A program made the translations under genes and the position numbers. DNA of 64,000 nucleotides from Butyrivibrio sp. Lineage in GTDB: Bacteria; Bacillota; Clostridia; Lachnospirales; Lachnospiraceae. The notes below the pieces were generated by a model that searched no databases, was not told the DNA's origin, and worked only from the letters and a program-made list of their open reading frames with translations. The stretch lies in NCBI GenBank assembly GCA_017615275.1, contig JAGAAO010000025.1:25025-89024 (forward strand). Direction: 5' to 3'. Positions 27,053 to 36,428 of this stretch are shown piece after piece; positions within the stretch are counted from its first letter, which is position 1; each line of letters starts with the position of its first letter.

Positions 27053-27088
27053 ACAGAGCAAATCATCCCTATATGATGACTGCTCTGT
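27053..27088 (-). terminator. Rho-independent terminator after the PilZ gene
   Basis: The stem ACAGAGCA...TGCTCTGT has additional inner pairs (ATCAT/ATGAT). On the minus strand it is followed by TCTTTTATT. Confidence 0.8.
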
Positions 27089-27101
27089 ATAATTATACTT
27101 A

Positions 27102-27998
27102 TTATAGATTGCGAAGGTCAAGCAGATTCTCGATTCTGCGTGCCTGTTCAGCAAATTTCTTTTCTTTATTGCGTTGACGGAACGTTCTGTTATCTCTTAC
27201 GTCCCTAAGCGGATGCTCAAGATTCTTAGGTATCAAAGGCTCTCCCGACCTGATAGTAATGGTTCTAAGCCTCTGCGAATCCTTCTTGTTCGCCACATCC
27301 TCTTCCAGCTCTCGAAGCTGCTGCTCCTTAGGAATCTGAGGATTGAGAGTTTCCTCCTTGGCATTGTTGTTCTCCATCTCAGAGCGCATCTCTTCTTTCT
27401 TGGCTGTAAGAAGCCCTATAAGATCTACGTTGAGGTTCTCGATACTGCAACCTACGGCATTCTTCCTGCCAACCTTGAAGTTTCGTACAACCACAGTCTT
27501 AAGCTCGTAGTTGTGAAGAGTTGCTCCGTACCTGAACATAACATCGATCTTGTCTCCCGGAATGCAAGTAGTGCCGTCTTCCATTACCAGAGATATACCT
27601 CTCATCGAGATATCATGCACTATGCAGTTCCTCAGATCCATCTTGTTTCCGTTTACAGAAATAAGACCGAGCTTTTCAATATTGAAACGCTCTGCTCTTC
27701 TTGAATTCTCCGGCTCGAGTGTAGAAGAACATCTGATCAGGTGGTAGTTACCATACCTGGTCTTAACGGGAGTAATTGTTGTAGACATGAACTTATACAC
27801 TCTGCCGTCACGCTTATTCCTGATCTGAACGATCGACGGTTCCAAGAATTGTATGTACTTGCCAAAATACTCCATTGGATTTACCAGAAGTCCTGCAGCT
27901 ACTCCAAAGACAGCCTCTGTCATCAATACGATCGAGTGTCCTTTAACGGCTGCGTAAATTTTTACCTCTGATCCATTTCCGATTTCACTTACTTTCAT
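27102..27998 (-). CDS. PilZ-domain c-di-GMP receptor
   Basis: A 298-aa protein. The N-terminal about 110 residues form a YcgR_2/PilZN-like barrel. The PilZ domain follows (about 112-215) with both c-di-GMP motifs: RRAER (RxxxR) and HDISMRGISL (DxSxxG). A charged helical tail of about 80 residues (QLRELEEDVANKKDSQRLR) may contact a partner. It is the expected effector for the nearby cyclase and phosphodiesterase, perhaps on motility or exopolysaccharide, though no such target genes lie in the window. GGGG precedes the ATG. Confidence 0.85.
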   Translation of the reverse strand: MKVSEIGNGSEVKIYAAVKGHSIVLMTEAVFGVAAGLLVNPMEYFGKYIQFLEPSIVQIRNKRDGRVYKFMSTTITPVKTRYGNYHLIRCSSTLEPENSRRAERFNIEKLGLISVNGNKMDLRNCIVHDISMRGISLVMEDGTTCIPGDKIDVMFRYGATLHNYELKTVVVRNFKVGRKNAVGCSIENLNVDLIGLLTAKKEEMRSEMENNNAKEETLNPQIPKEQQLRELEEDVANKKDSQRLRTITIRSGEPLIPKNLEHPLRDVRDNRTFRQRNKEKKFAEQARRIENLLDLRNL

Positions 27999-28021
27999 AT
28001 ATGAATCCCCATATAAGATTT

Positions 28022-28050
28022 TTGTGCCCTATAATATGATATACTATAAC
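28022..28050 (+). promoter_or_regulatory. Promoter of yggS
   Basis: TTGTGC (28022-28027), a 17-nt spacer and TATAAC (28045-28050). It overlaps the divergent PilZ promoter almost completely. Confidence 0.6.
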
Positions 28051-28056
28051 GGACAA
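28028..28056 (-). promoter_or_regulatory. Promoter of the PilZ gene
   Basis: On the minus strand TTGTCC (28051-28056), a 17-nt spacer and TATAGG (28028-28033). It shares the same DNA with the yggS promoter, so the two should exclude each other. Confidence 0.5.
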
Positions 28057-28090
28057 AAATGAAAGACAAATAGAGACAAAGGAGTGTCAC

Positions 28091-28789
28091 ATGATTAGGG
28101 AAAACCTTGAATTTGTGGAAAATAACATAAAAAAAGCATGCGAAAAATCAGGAAGAAGCAGAGATGAAGTCACCCTCATCGCAGTCAGCAAAACCAAGCC
28201 GGTAAGCGACATTCGCGAGGCTATGGCATGCGGAATCACAGTGTTTGGCGAGAACAAAGTTCAGGAGATCAGAGAAAAAACAGAAATTATTAAAGAACCT
28301 CTCTCCTGGCACATGATCGGACACCTTCAAGCCAATAAAGTCAAATATCTTCCCGGCGTTGCCTGCATGATACACTCTGTAGATAACAAAAAGCTCGCAG
28401 ATGAGATAGAAAAACAGTGCGCCAAGCACGATATCAAGATGGATGTACTCATAGAAGTAAACATGGCAAAAGAAGACACCAAATTCGGACTTTCTCCCGA
28501 AGAAGTAACTGATTTTGTCCGTGAAATCAGCACTCTTCCCCACTTAAACATAAGAGGTCTTATGACAATAGCTCCTTACACCGAAAATGCGGAGTCAAAC
28601 AGAGTATATTTCAAAGGACTTAGAGAACTCAAAGATTCTATAAACAGCTTAAATATTCCCGGTGTAAACATGGACACACTCTCCATGGGCATGACCGGCG
28701 ATTACGAAGTAGCCATCGAAGAAGGTGCAACCTTCGTACGTGTGGGCACCGGTATCTTCGGAGAGCGCGACTACAGCAAAAAGGCATAA
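28091..28789 (+). CDS. yggS: YggS/PLPBP pyridoxal-phosphate homeostasis protein
   Basis: A 232-aa fold-type III PLP-binding protein without known catalytic activity, which keeps cellular vitamin B6 and amino-acid pools balanced. The PLP lysine is Lys34 in IAVSKTKP. GENKVQEIREK, SWHMIGHLQANKVK, LIEVNMAKEDTKFG, and the C-terminal SMGMTGDYEVAIEEGATFVR with VGTGIFG are all classic. GGAG lies 7 nt before the ATG. Confidence 0.95.
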   Translation: MIRENLEFVENNIKKACEKSGRSRDEVTLIAVSKTKPVSDIREAMACGITVFGENKVQEIREKTEIIKEPLSWHMIGHLQANKVKYLPGVACMIHSVDNKKLADEIEKQCAKHDIKMDVLIEVNMAKEDTKFGLSPEEVTDFVREISTLPHLNIRGLMTIAPYTENAESNRVYFKGLRELKDSINSLNIPGVNMDTLSMGMTGDYEVAIEEGATFVRVGTGIFGERDYSKKA

Positions 28790-28804
28790 AAGAAGGACAA
28801 AAGC

Positions 28805-30676
28805 TTGAATCATAAATATTTAAAAACAGCGCTGTTGCTCGCAATTATATGCTGCGGAATTTATGGCTGCGCAAACATCGCTGACAAAGACACCTCTGCT
28901 ACAGCCGCTGTAGAAGCAACCTCAACAGGAAGTACAGACTCTGCCGCATCAGAAACTATAGAATCAATTCCTTCCAGATACAACATCAAACATAATGAGT
29001 ATTTTTTGTATTATGGATACGGAAATCCGTCGGATTCAATGTATCTGATAGACGAAACCGGAGAGAAAAAAATCAATATATCCGAGACTGTACAGAATAT
29101 TCTTAAAGAAAACGGTTTAGACTCTGCCTGGAAGTATATGTGGGATGTCACATATTACTATATAAACGGAATACTATATGCAGATTATTGCGGTAGTTCG
29201 ACCGAAAAAGAAACCGGCATATACGCCATTGATGTTAATAATAGCAAATTTGTAAAAATAACAGATAACAACGGTATCGATTACATTGATTATTACAATA
29301 ATAAGCTGTATATAGGTTTTTATGAAACGGATGACGAAATAGATACCGAGAATGTCTATACTATTTCTGATGATTTTTCTTTTAAACCGGAAGAAACCGA
29401 ATATTCCAAAGTATTAAACCACACAGGCAAATACGAAGAAATTGTAAAAACACCCTATTGCCTGTATTCGGAAGACAGAAATTCTTTAAGCAAAAAAGAT
29501 TTTTCTTTAAAAAGAGTATTCGATGAAGTCGGATATGTAATAGTTCATGAAAGCAACTATGGTGTAGATGAATATATCAAAATTTTTCCGGATGGAACTA
29601 CTGAAGAAATTAAAGGTTTACATGACAAAGATGGCGGCATTCTTTACTATGATAAAGATAAAATCTATTTTGCCATGGGTGAATTTGACGATATTGAATT
29701 TGCTACCGATGTTTATTCTTTAGATATGAAGGTCGGCGAACCGGTGCATATTTTAGACCTTAAAGACGGAGAGATAATACAAGTTGTAAACGACAAACTA
29801 TTCCATACTATAGACAAAGATCTTTATGTATTTGACCTTAAAGAAGGAAAAGATGAACCTGTTTATCATTATGAAGAGAAACCGGGCGTCGCTATATATG
29901 ACAGATATCAATACCAGATCATGAACGGTATGGTATTTACATGTGATCTTAAGGATGCAGAGCTTAAGTGGCTTAGAGTAGATAAATACGGAGATGAATC
30001 GGCAGCTATTGATATTGGTTGCCCTATCTTTCCTGTCAATGCGTATAAATACGGCTCGGTAACAACTTATGAATCCGATGCCAAATGTCCTGTTTGCGGT
30101 AGCCAAATATTAGTCCATACCTACGAACTGTTTCAATTAAATGATGAATATTCAACTCATGCATCGGCAATCAATAAAAGTCTAAAAGAAAAAAAAGATG
30201 ACTTTATAAATAATTTTTCGGAAGAAGAATTAAATTTGGGAAGCGAATGTGAATACCATAAAGATTCCCCTTACTATACATTTTACGGAGATGAATCATT
30301 ATGTAATGCCAATATAATCAATTCACGGTTTCTTGTAATTGAAATGGCTTACTGCTGGTATGGCGGAATCGCACGCCCCCTTTCTGATAATGATACTTAT
30401 GTTTTTGACCTTTCAACAGGTGAATCTTTAAGTGTTAATAACTTTTATCCGGGTACAAAATCAGAATTAAATGCTTTGATTAACGAAAAAATTAAAGAAG
30501 CTTATCCCCAAAATAGTTATTTGTCATTTGAGGGAATTTGTGTAGATTCTTCAAATATCTCTTACTATGACGATCATATAACATATCACTTTGGCGAATA
30601 TAATATCGGCACATACGAAGTGGATGTTTCTTATGAAGAATTAAACGGACATGCAAAACTTACAAGAATGCAATAA
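28805..30676 (+). CDS. Lipoprotein with C-terminal DUF3298-like domain
   Basis: A 623-aa exported protein. The N terminus has a basic start, a hydrophobic stretch and a lipobox ending GIYGC (Cys about residue 22), then a Ser/Thr-rich linker. The middle is beta-rich and repetitive (ENVYTISDDFSF, GILYYDKDKIYFAM), suggesting a propeller-like fold. A CPVCGS motif lies near 436. The last 110 residues resemble the DUF3298/RsiV-type domain (YDDHITYHFGEYNIGTYEV). The start is TTG with GAAGGA 7 nt upstream; it follows yggS by 15 nt. Probably a surface ligand-binding or signalling protein. Confidence 0.7.
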   Translation: MNHKYLKTALLLAIICCGIYGCANIADKDTSATAAVEATSTGSTDSAASETIESIPSRYNIKHNEYFLYYGYGNPSDSMYLIDETGEKKINISETVQNILKENGLDSAWKYMWDVTYYYINGILYADYCGSSTEKETGIYAIDVNNSKFVKITDNNGIDYIDYYNNKLYIGFYETDDEIDTENVYTISDDFSFKPEETEYSKVLNHTGKYEEIVKTPYCLYSEDRNSLSKKDFSLKRVFDEVGYVIVHESNYGVDEYIKIFPDGTTEEIKGLHDKDGGILYYDKDKIYFAMGEFDDIEFATDVYSLDMKVGEPVHILDLKDGEIIQVVNDKLFHTIDKDLYVFDLKEGKDEPVYHYEEKPGVAIYDRYQYQIMNGMVFTCDLKDAELKWLRVDKYGDESAAIDIGCPIFPVNAYKYGSVTTYESDAKCPVCGSQILVHTYELFQLNDEYSTHASAINKSLKEKKDDFINNFSEEELNLGSECEYHKDSPYYTFYGDESLCNANIINSRFLVIEMAYCWYGGIARPLSDNDTYVFDLSTGESLSVNNFYPGTKSELNALINEKIKEAYPQNSYLSFEGICVDSSNISYYDDHITYHFGEYNIGTYEVDVSYEELNGHAKLTRMQ

Positions 30677-30704
30677 ACGTAAATCCTTTCCTATGATATA
30701 AAAC

Positions 30705-30728
30705 GGGCTGACTATCGCTAGTCAGCCC
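30705..30728. terminator. Bidirectional Rho-independent terminator
   Basis: The perfect 10-bp stem GGGCTGACTA / TAGTCAGCCC has a 4-nt loop and lies between the converging lipoprotein and rho genes; short T-rich tracts lie on both sides. Confidence 0.85.
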
Positions 30729-30747
30729 AATTTATTGGAAATCATAT

Positions 30748-32178
30748 TTAGAATCGAACCTGTTTCTCAACCATTCTTACAAACTCAGTGTTGTTTCTTG
30801 TCTTCGAGAAGAGGTTAATGCACTGATCTACAGCGTCATCAGCCTTCATGCTGTTAAAGCCTTTTCTGAGGTTGTTGATAGCTGCAAGCTCCTCACTGTC
30901 AAGAAGCAAGTCTTCTCTTCTGGTACTTGACTTCGGAATATTGATCGCAGGGAAAATTCTCTTTTCCTGAAGTTTTCTGTCAAGAACCATTTCCATGTTT
31001 CCTGTTCCCTTGAATTCCTCGTAGATAACATCGTCCATCTTGGATCCTGTCTCTATAAGAGCCGTTGCAAGAATTGTAAGGCTTCCGCCCTCTCTCATGT
31101 TTCTCGCTGCACCGAAGAATCTCTTAGGCATATGAAGAGCCGCGGGATCAAGACCACCGGAAAGTGTTCTTCCTGAAGGAGGAACAACGATATTGTACGC
31201 CCTTGTAAGTCTTGTTATTGAATCAAGGAGGATAACAACATCCTTACCGTGCTCAACAAGTCTCTTTGCCCTCTCCATAACCATCTCGGCAACTCTCTTG
31301 TGGTGCTCGGGAAGCTCATCGAAAGTTGAATAGATAACCTCTGCGTTAGGTCCCTCAATTGACTCCTTGATATCCGTTACTTCCTCAGGTCTCTCATCAA
31401 TAAGAAGGATGATAAGGTGTATCTCAGGGCTGTTCTTAAGAACTGACTTTGCAACTTCCTTAAGGAGGGTTGTCTTACCTGCCTTAGGAGGAGATACGAT
31501 CATTCCTCTCTGTCCCTTACCGATAGGGCTTATAAGATCCATAATCCTCATGGCCACGCTCGCGCCGGGCTGTTCAAGTCTTATTCTTGAATTAGGGAAA
31601 ATAGGTGTCATATTCTCAAAGTTCCATCTTCCCATAGCAACTTCGGGCTTATATCCGTTTACCGTATCAAGGCGAAGAAGAGCCGCAAACTTATCTGTCT
31701 CTTTCTTTGCTCTGCATGTTCCGGCAAGGATATCACCCGTCTTAAGATTAAACTTCCTGATAAGACTGGGTGCAACATAAACATCATTCTCACCCGGAAG
31801 ATAATTCTCACATCTGATGAATCCGTAACCATCCTGCATTATCTCAAGGATTCCGTTTGCTGTATCGCCGTCTGCGATCTCATTCTCAGCATCCTCTTTT
31901 GCAGCTGTATCATTTTTCTTTTCAAGTTTTGTTTCGTTATTGTCACTTTTGTGACCTGACTCCTCTTTTGAAGTCTTTACCACAATATTTCTACGACGGG
32001 ATTTTGAAGGAGCTTCTGTTGCTTCCTCAACCTTCTCCGACTTTTTTTCCTTTTCATCAAGTTCACACATAAGATCGATAATCTCAGACTTTTTTAAAGC
32101 AGCAACGCCCTTGATTCCTCTCTTCTTTGCAATGTCTCTAAGATCATTAAGTTTAAGTGTCTCGTACTTTTCTCTCAA
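30748..32178 (-). CDS. rho: Transcription termination factor Rho
   Basis: A 476-aa hexameric RNA-dependent ATPase that ends transcription. Rho_N is at the start ([20 protein letters not shown]). A charged insertion of about 65 residues follows ([15 protein letters not shown]), as in many Firmicutes and Actinobacteria. Next come the cold-shock RNA-binding domain ([17 protein letters not shown]) and the ATPase core with Walker [12 protein letters not shown] and Q-loop [10 protein letters not shown]. The start is taken as TTG 32178, 5 nt after AGGAG; the upstream ATG at 32253 lacks a site. Confidence 0.95.
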   Translation of the reverse strand: MREKYETLKLNDLRDIAKKRGIKGVAALKKSEIIDLMCELDEKEKKSEKVEEATEAPSKSRRRNIVVKTSKEESGHKSDNNETKLEKKNDTAAKEDAENEIADGDTANGILEIMQDGYGFIRCENYLPGENDVYVAPSLIRKFNLKTGDILAGTCRAKKETDKFAALLRLDTVNGYKPEVAMGRWNFENMTPIFPNSRIRLEQPGASVAMRIMDLISPIGKGQRGMIVSPPKAGKTTLLKEVAKSVLKNSPEIHLIILLIDERPEEVTDIKESIEGPNAEVIYSTFDELPEHHKRVAEMVMERAKRLVEHGKDVVILLDSITRLTRAYNIVVPPSGRTLSGGLDPAALHMPKRFFGAARNMREGGSLTILATALIETGSKMDDVIYEEFKGTGNMEMVLDRKLQEKRIFPAINIPKSSTRREDLLLDSEELAAINNLRKGFNSMKADDAVDQCINLFSKTRNNTEFVRMVEKQVRF

Positions 32179-32363
32179 ATTTACTCCTATTCTCTGCGCC
32201 CCTGTCGCAAATTTAAAACTATAACGGTTAAAATAATTGAGTGGGATAAACAAATGAATGCGTAAAACACGCGTTTGCTTACGGAAATATTACTTTTTTA
32301 GCACATTAGTACAATACAACATATTTTTTGCAATTGCAAGAAAAAATTTCACATAGTAACGGA

Positions 32364-32395
32364 AAAGCGATTGTCCCAAACCGGAACAACCGCTT
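32364..32395 (-). terminator. Probable terminator after hflC
   Basis: Imperfect hairpin AAGCG-TTGT-CC / GG-ACAA-CGCTT with a short loop. Only a weak T-rich tail follows. It lies 30 nt beyond the hflC stop and before the rho leader. The remaining leader (about 32180-32360) shows only A/T-rich promoter-like sequence. Confidence 0.5.
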
Positions 32396-32424
32396 AACCA
32401 TGCACCTTAACGTTAATTTTTTAA

Positions 32425-33306
32425 TTAATTAAAATCTCCATAAAGTATTTTTGCAAGCTCTGAGTTCTTATCAAGCACAAGCGTCTTGTCTCCCTTAAGA
32501 GATCCCTTGAGCGCATCGAGCCCTCTTATATAATTGTAAAACTCAGCCTTCTCAACAGTATCGTAAGCCTTTGAAAGTGTAGCCATGTATGCTGATTCAC
32601 CCTCTGCTTCAAGAACTGCCGCATCTTTCTGTGCGTTTGCCTTTACAATGGCAACCTCTTTGTCGGTCTCGTTATGAATCTTCTGAGCCTCAGCTTCACC
32701 CTGAGCAGTAAAGGATGCCGCTATATTATTTCTCTCGGAGATCATTCTCTCATATACAGCCTGCTTATTGTCATCAGGAAGATCAAGAGCCTTGATCTGT
32801 GCCTGTACAATCTCAATGCCGTATCCGTTCATATCAGAATTGGATTCTTCAGAGATGAGCTTTGTGAGCTGCTCTCCTCTCGCCTCGATGACTTCATCCT
32901 GAGTCATTGAAGAGATTGCATTCTTAGTGGAATTATAAACAGATGCCTCAATTCTCTCCTCTGCCCTTGCATCGATCGCGTTAAGAGTCTGAATGTATTT
33001 GATCGGATCAACAACCTTCCATATAACATATGTATCTGTGATCATTGACTTCTTGTCTTTTGTAATAACGTCAGACTTAGGAATATCAAAAAGTACGATC
33101 TGAGCGCTTATTGTCTGTGTATCATCAATGAAAGGTGCCTTGAAATAAAGTCCGGGATTCTTGGCAATGCTGATGATCTTTCCGAATCTTCTTACCGCAA
33201 CATACTCTTTCTGATGAACAACATAAGTTGCAGATCCTGCAAGGAATGCAAGGATCAGGATCAATATTACTATTATGGTTCTTGTAATCTTCTTAGTTTT
33301 CTCCAT
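32425..33306 (-). CDS. hflC: HflC-like SPFH membrane protein
   Basis: A 293-aa SPFH/Band 7 protein. One N-terminal membrane helix (TIIVILILILAFLAGSATYVV), the HflC-type start of the Band 7 domain (VHQKEYVAVRRFGKII), and a long Ala/Glu-rich coiled coil (about 190-260) containing ARAEERIEASVY and EAEGESAYM. It assembles with HflK around the FtsH protease and modulates membrane protein turnover. AAGGAGG lies 6 nt before ATG 33306. It overlaps hflK by 14 nt. Confidence 0.88.
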   Translation of the reverse strand: MEKTKKITRTIIVILILILAFLAGSATYVVHQKEYVAVRRFGKIISIAKNPGLYFKAPFIDDTQTISAQIVLFDIPKSDVITKDKKSMITDTYVIWKVVDPIKYIQTLNAIDARAEERIEASVYNSTKNAISSMTQDEVIEARGEQLTKLISEESNSDMNGYGIEIVQAQIKALDLPDDNKQAVYERMISERNNIAASFTAQGEAEAQKIHNETDKEVAIVKANAQKDAAVLEAEGESAYMATLSKAYDTVEKAEFYNYIRGLDALKGSLKGDKTLVLDKNSELAKILYGDFN

Positions 33307-34237
33307 TGCCGCCTCCTTCAACACTGCTGAAACTCTCCAGAGGAAGCATCTTCTGTGTGTTTCCGTCCGAAATTATAACCTTAAGATCGGGAAGAATATC
33401 CTCCATTGTCTCATAGAACAATCTCTTCTTGGTTATGTGCGGCTGGAGCTTGTACTGTTCGTACATCTCGTTAAATCTTGCAACCTGACCTTCAGCCTCT
33501 GCGATTCTGGACTCTTTTTTAGCCTGCGCATCCTGAATGATCTTGTCGGCTGCTGCCTCTGCCTTGGGAAGCTCTTCGCTCTGATACTTCTTGGCATTGT
33601 TTATTGCAGTTTCTTTGCCCTGCTTTGCAGTCTCAACAGACTTGAATGCCTGAACAATCTCCTCTGTGGGAGGCTCTGCATCCTGAACAGAAAGATTTAC
33701 GACCATAAGTCCTATATCTTTTTCGGTTAGTTCGTTCTGAAGCTTCTCTTTTACCTCTGACTGGATCTGTCCCTTCGCTGTTGTGATGACATCATCAACA
33801 GGATAATTTACAACCGTGTTCCTGATGCATGAAAGAGCCATATTCTTCATAACAAGCTCAGGATTCTCGCAATTGTAATATGCAGCTACAGGATCGCTCA
33901 CCTTGTATTCAAGGTAGAAATCGATGTCAACAAAGTTGAAATCCGAAGTGATCATTATTCCCTCATCATCGACGGTTATGTTCTGACCGTCCTGAACGGT
34001 ATATCCTATGCCTATACCGTGCGTGGTCATATCAATAAGATGAGCACGCTGAATGAAAGGAACTTTGAAATAAAGTCCTGCGGTATCAACTCTTACAACC
34101 TTACCGAACATGGTAAGGATCGCCTGCTCCTGCTCCTTTACGGAATAGAAGCTCCCTGATACTACCATAAGCACTACAATGACTATAATGCTTATAACTA
34201 TGTACCTGGGATCAAATTTTTTCCTGGTCTTTTTCAT
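33293..34237 (-). CDS. hflK: HflK-like SPFH membrane protein
   Basis: A 314-aa Band 7 protein paired with HflC. The N-terminal helix is YIVISIIVIVVLMVVSGSFY, the Band 7 opening is VKEQEQAILTMFGKVV, and a coiled coil (about 220-270) contains ETAINNAKKYQSEELPKAEA. It lacks the Gly-rich N-terminal extension of proteobacterial HflK. ATG 34237 lies 6 nt after GGAG (an adjacent ATG at 34240 is 3 nt away). A terminator-like hairpin sits directly before its ribosome binding site. Confidence 0.85.
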   Translation of the reverse strand: MKKTRKKFDPRYIVISIIVIVVLMVVSGSFYSVKEQEQAILTMFGKVVRVDTAGLYFKVPFIQRAHLIDMTTHGIGIGYTVQDGQNITVDDEGIMITSDFNFVDIDFYLEYKVSDPVAAYYNCENPELVMKNMALSCIRNTVVNYPVDDVITTAKGQIQSEVKEKLQNELTEKDIGLMVVNLSVQDAEPPTEEIVQAFKSVETAKQGKETAINNAKKYQSEELPKAEAAADKIIQDAQAKKESRIAEAEGQVARFNEMYEQYKLQPHITKKRLFYETMEDILPDLKVIISDGNTQKMLPLESFSSVEGGGNGEN

Positions 34238-34255
34238 CATTATCTCCATTCTCAT

Positions 34256-34313
34256 AAAAACGGGCACCGCCACCAAAGAGATCAGTCAATATCTCTTAAG
34301 ACAACAGTGCCCG
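34256..34313 (-). terminator. Long terminator/attenuator hairpin between the NCS2 permease and hflK
   Basis: On the minus strand, outer arms CGGGCAC (34307-34313) / GTGCCCG (34261-34267) and inner arms AAGAGAT (34291-34297) / ATCTCTT (34276-34282) form one nested stem. It is followed at once by TTTTT (34256-34260). It ends about 20 nt before the hflK start, with no visible promoter in between. Confidence 0.75.
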
Positions 34314-34336
34314 TAGTTATACATAATCAAGCAGTC

Positions 34337-35686
34337 TTATTGGAAATTCGTTATTAGGGCAATTATCCTAAGCGCAAAGAGAACAAATACCACCCACATA
34401 ATAGGGCTTACATCCTTTGACTTCTTGGCAATAACCTTAAGAATAACCCAAGCGAGGACTGCAAACATGATACCTGTAGCGATTGAATATGCAAGAGGCA
34501 TCATAACTACCGCAAGATATGCTCCTACAGAATCAGCAATATCCCCGTCAAATTTTACTTTTGTGATACTCATGAGCATCAGCATGCCGACATAGATAAG
34601 AGCCGGAGCTGTTGCGAATGAAGGAATCGCAAGAAACAGGGGGCTGAGTACAAGTGAAACAAGGAACATAACACCTGTTGTAAGTGCTGTAAGACCTGTT
34701 CTTCCGCCTGCAGCAACACCTGCGCTTGATTCCACGAAACTAGTGATCGTTGATGTTCCGAGAACAGCACCGGCTGTTGTTCCTACAGCGTCTGCAAGGA
34801 ATACCTCACCAACTCTGGGAAGATTGCCGTCTTTATCCAGAAGCCCTGCCTTGTCGGCAACGCCTACCACTGTTCCAACTGTGTCAAACAGATCCACATA
34901 CAGGAAACTGAATGTGATCGCAAGGAACTGAATAAGGTGAGATCCCGCCCAGCCAAAATTAAGCTTGAACGCAGTCTCAGATATTGCTCCGAGCTGAAGT
35001 CCGTTTGAGAAATCAGGGAAAAGATTACCTGCTGTATAAACACCTGCTGCCTGAAGGATCATACCAATGATCCAAGTTCCGATGATTCCTATGAGAACAC
35101 CACCTGTCACATTGTAGTGAACAAGTGCTGCGATAAGTATAAGTCCGATAAGTGCAAGGACCATGTCAAGGTCGCTAAAGCTTCCAAGTCCTACAACTGT
35201 AGCTTCATTAGCTACTATAATATGTGCATTCTGCATTCCGATGAAAGCAATGAACAGACCGATACCTGCAGAAATACCGAATTTAAGGTTCTGCGGAATG
35301 CTGTTTATTATCTGCTCACGGAATTTAAAGAATGAAAGCAAGATAAATATCAAACCTTCTACAAAAACTGCTGTGAGAGCGATAGTAAAAGGATTCTCTT
35401 CTCCGGCAAGCTCCGAAAGACAAACAGTATATGCAAAATATGCATTAAGTCCGAGTCCTGCGGAAAGTCCGATAGGATAATTGGCAAGAAATGCCATAAT
35501 AAAGGTTGCGATTGCCGAAGCAATGGCAGTTGCAACAAATACACCGTTGGCATTCATTACAGTACCCAGAATATTAGGGTTTACCGCAAGAATATACGCC
35601 ATTGTAAGGAATGTCGTGACACCCGCCAAAATCTCCCGTTTCACCGTAGTGTCATGTTCCTTGAGCTTAAATAACTTCTCCAACAT
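34337..35686 (-). CDS. NCS2-family purine permease (guanine/hypoxanthine type)
   Basis: A 449-aa AzgA/PbuG-like permease with about 12-13 membrane helices. Family motifs include MAYILAVNPNILG near residue 31, SAGLGLNAYFAYTV, VDLFDTVGTVVGVADKAGLL and SSAGVAAGGRTGLTALTTG. It imports guanine, hypoxanthine or adenine by proton symport. GGAGAGG precedes the ATG. Only 46 nt separate it from the CPBP gene upstream, too short for a purine riboswitch, so it is probably read from the CPBP promoter. Confidence 0.9.
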   Translation of the reverse strand: MLEKLFKLKEHDTTVKREILAGVTTFLTMAYILAVNPNILGTVMNANGVFVATAIASAIATFIMAFLANYPIGLSAGLGLNAYFAYTVCLSELAGEENPFTIALTAVFVEGLIFILLSFFKFREQIINSIPQNLKFGISAGIGLFIAFIGMQNAHIIVANEATVVGLGSFSDLDMVLALIGLILIAALVHYNVTGGVLIGIIGTWIIGMILQAAGVYTAGNLFPDFSNGLQLGAISETAFKLNFGWAGSHLIQFLAITFSFLYVDLFDTVGTVVGVADKAGLLDKDGNLPRVGEVFLADAVGTTAGAVLGTSTITSFVESSAGVAAGGRTGLTALTTGVMFLVSLVLSPLFLAIPSFATAPALIYVGMLMLMSITKVKFDGDIADSVGAYLAVVMMPLAYSIATGIMFAVLAWVILKVIAKKSKDVSPIMWVVFVLFALRIIALITNFQ

Positions 35687-35732
35687 ACTTTTCCTCTCCT
35701 TTGCATTTACCTTTTTTTACTTCATAATCGGA

Positions 35733-36362
35733 TCATCTGAAAAAGATTCTTCCGAGTGAGTAAACAATCTCATAGGTATTGTCCCAGAATTCGAATATGA
35801 CATGCGCCATTATAGGAATATATATATTCTTAGTAGCTATGTAAGCAATCGTAACAGGGAGAGACATCAGTATCCATTGCATTATCGCAACAGGTCCGTG
35901 TGCCCTGCTGAGTGCACAGATAAGGAGACTTGCAACGGTCAAAAGAATCATCTTTTTCTTATCACCGAATCTGATGATCGCCTTTCTGTAAAAAAGTTCC
36001 TCAGCAACAGGTTTCATTATAATCATCATGCACGCATAGATTATCGTCGGTATCAGATTATTAGGAACAATTATCCATACATTCTCTTTATAACTGTTTG
36101 GGTACAGCTGAGAAATATAATCTTTCAATTTGGATGCCGCAAACAAACCTGCAAACGTCACAAGGACGGGTAACCAAAACGTTTTTACTTCGCAAAAATA
36201 ACTGTTAAGCTTTCTGAACGAAAACTGTTTATTTATAAAATAAAAGTATATAAGCAGTCCGAGATAAAAAGCGAGAAATAAAACGAATGCCTGTTTAGGA
36301 AAAAATATTGTCAATATTATTAAAGCCAATTCCCATACGAACGGTATATATAAGTGTTTCAA
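35733..36362 (-). CDS. CPBP-family intramembrane glutamic protease
   Basis: A 209-aa membrane protein with about six helices and the CPBP/Abi (Rce1-like) motifs: AEELFYR (EExxxR), the following SRAHG histidine and the C-terminal AHVIFEFWDN. These proteases cleave within membranes and often concern bacteriocin immunity or signalling. The start is TTG at 36362, preceded by AGGAG; the ATG at 36386 falls inside the operator. A near-perfect promoter with a dyad over the transcript start is directly upstream. Confidence 0.8.
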   Translation of the reverse strand: MKHLYIPFVWELALIILTIFFPKQAFVLFLAFYLGLLIYFYFINKQFSFRKLNSYFCEVKTFWLPVLVTFAGLFAASKLKDYISQLYPNSYKENVWIIVPNNLIPTIIYACMMIIMKPVAEELFYRKAIIRFGDKKKMILLTVASLLICALSRAHGPVAIMQWILMSLPVTIAYIATKNIYIPIMAHVIFEFWDNTYEIVYSLGRIFFR

Positions 36363-36374
36363 GGTACACTCCTT

Positions 36375-36398
36375 TTTAAAGTACAATTACACTTTAAA
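36375..36398. promoter_or_regulatory. Dyad operator at the CPBP transcript start
   Basis: Perfect 8-bp arms TTTAAAGT / ACTTTAAA are separated by 8 nt. The dyad lies just downstream of the -10 box and covers the expected start point, the position of a repressor operator. Confidence 0.55.
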
Positions 36399-36399
36399 T

Positions 36400-36428
36400 A
36401 TTATAAATACTCTAATTATCGAGGTCAA
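36400..36428 (-). promoter_or_regulatory. Promoter of the CPBP-NCS2 unit
   Basis: On the minus strand TTGACC (36423-36428), a 17-nt spacer and perfect TATAAT (36400-36405). Confidence 0.8.

Noticed and set aside
35687-35732. Purine riboswitch before the NCS2 permease
   Set aside because: Only 46 nt separate the permease from the upstream gene; too short, and no purine-aptamer stem pattern is seen.
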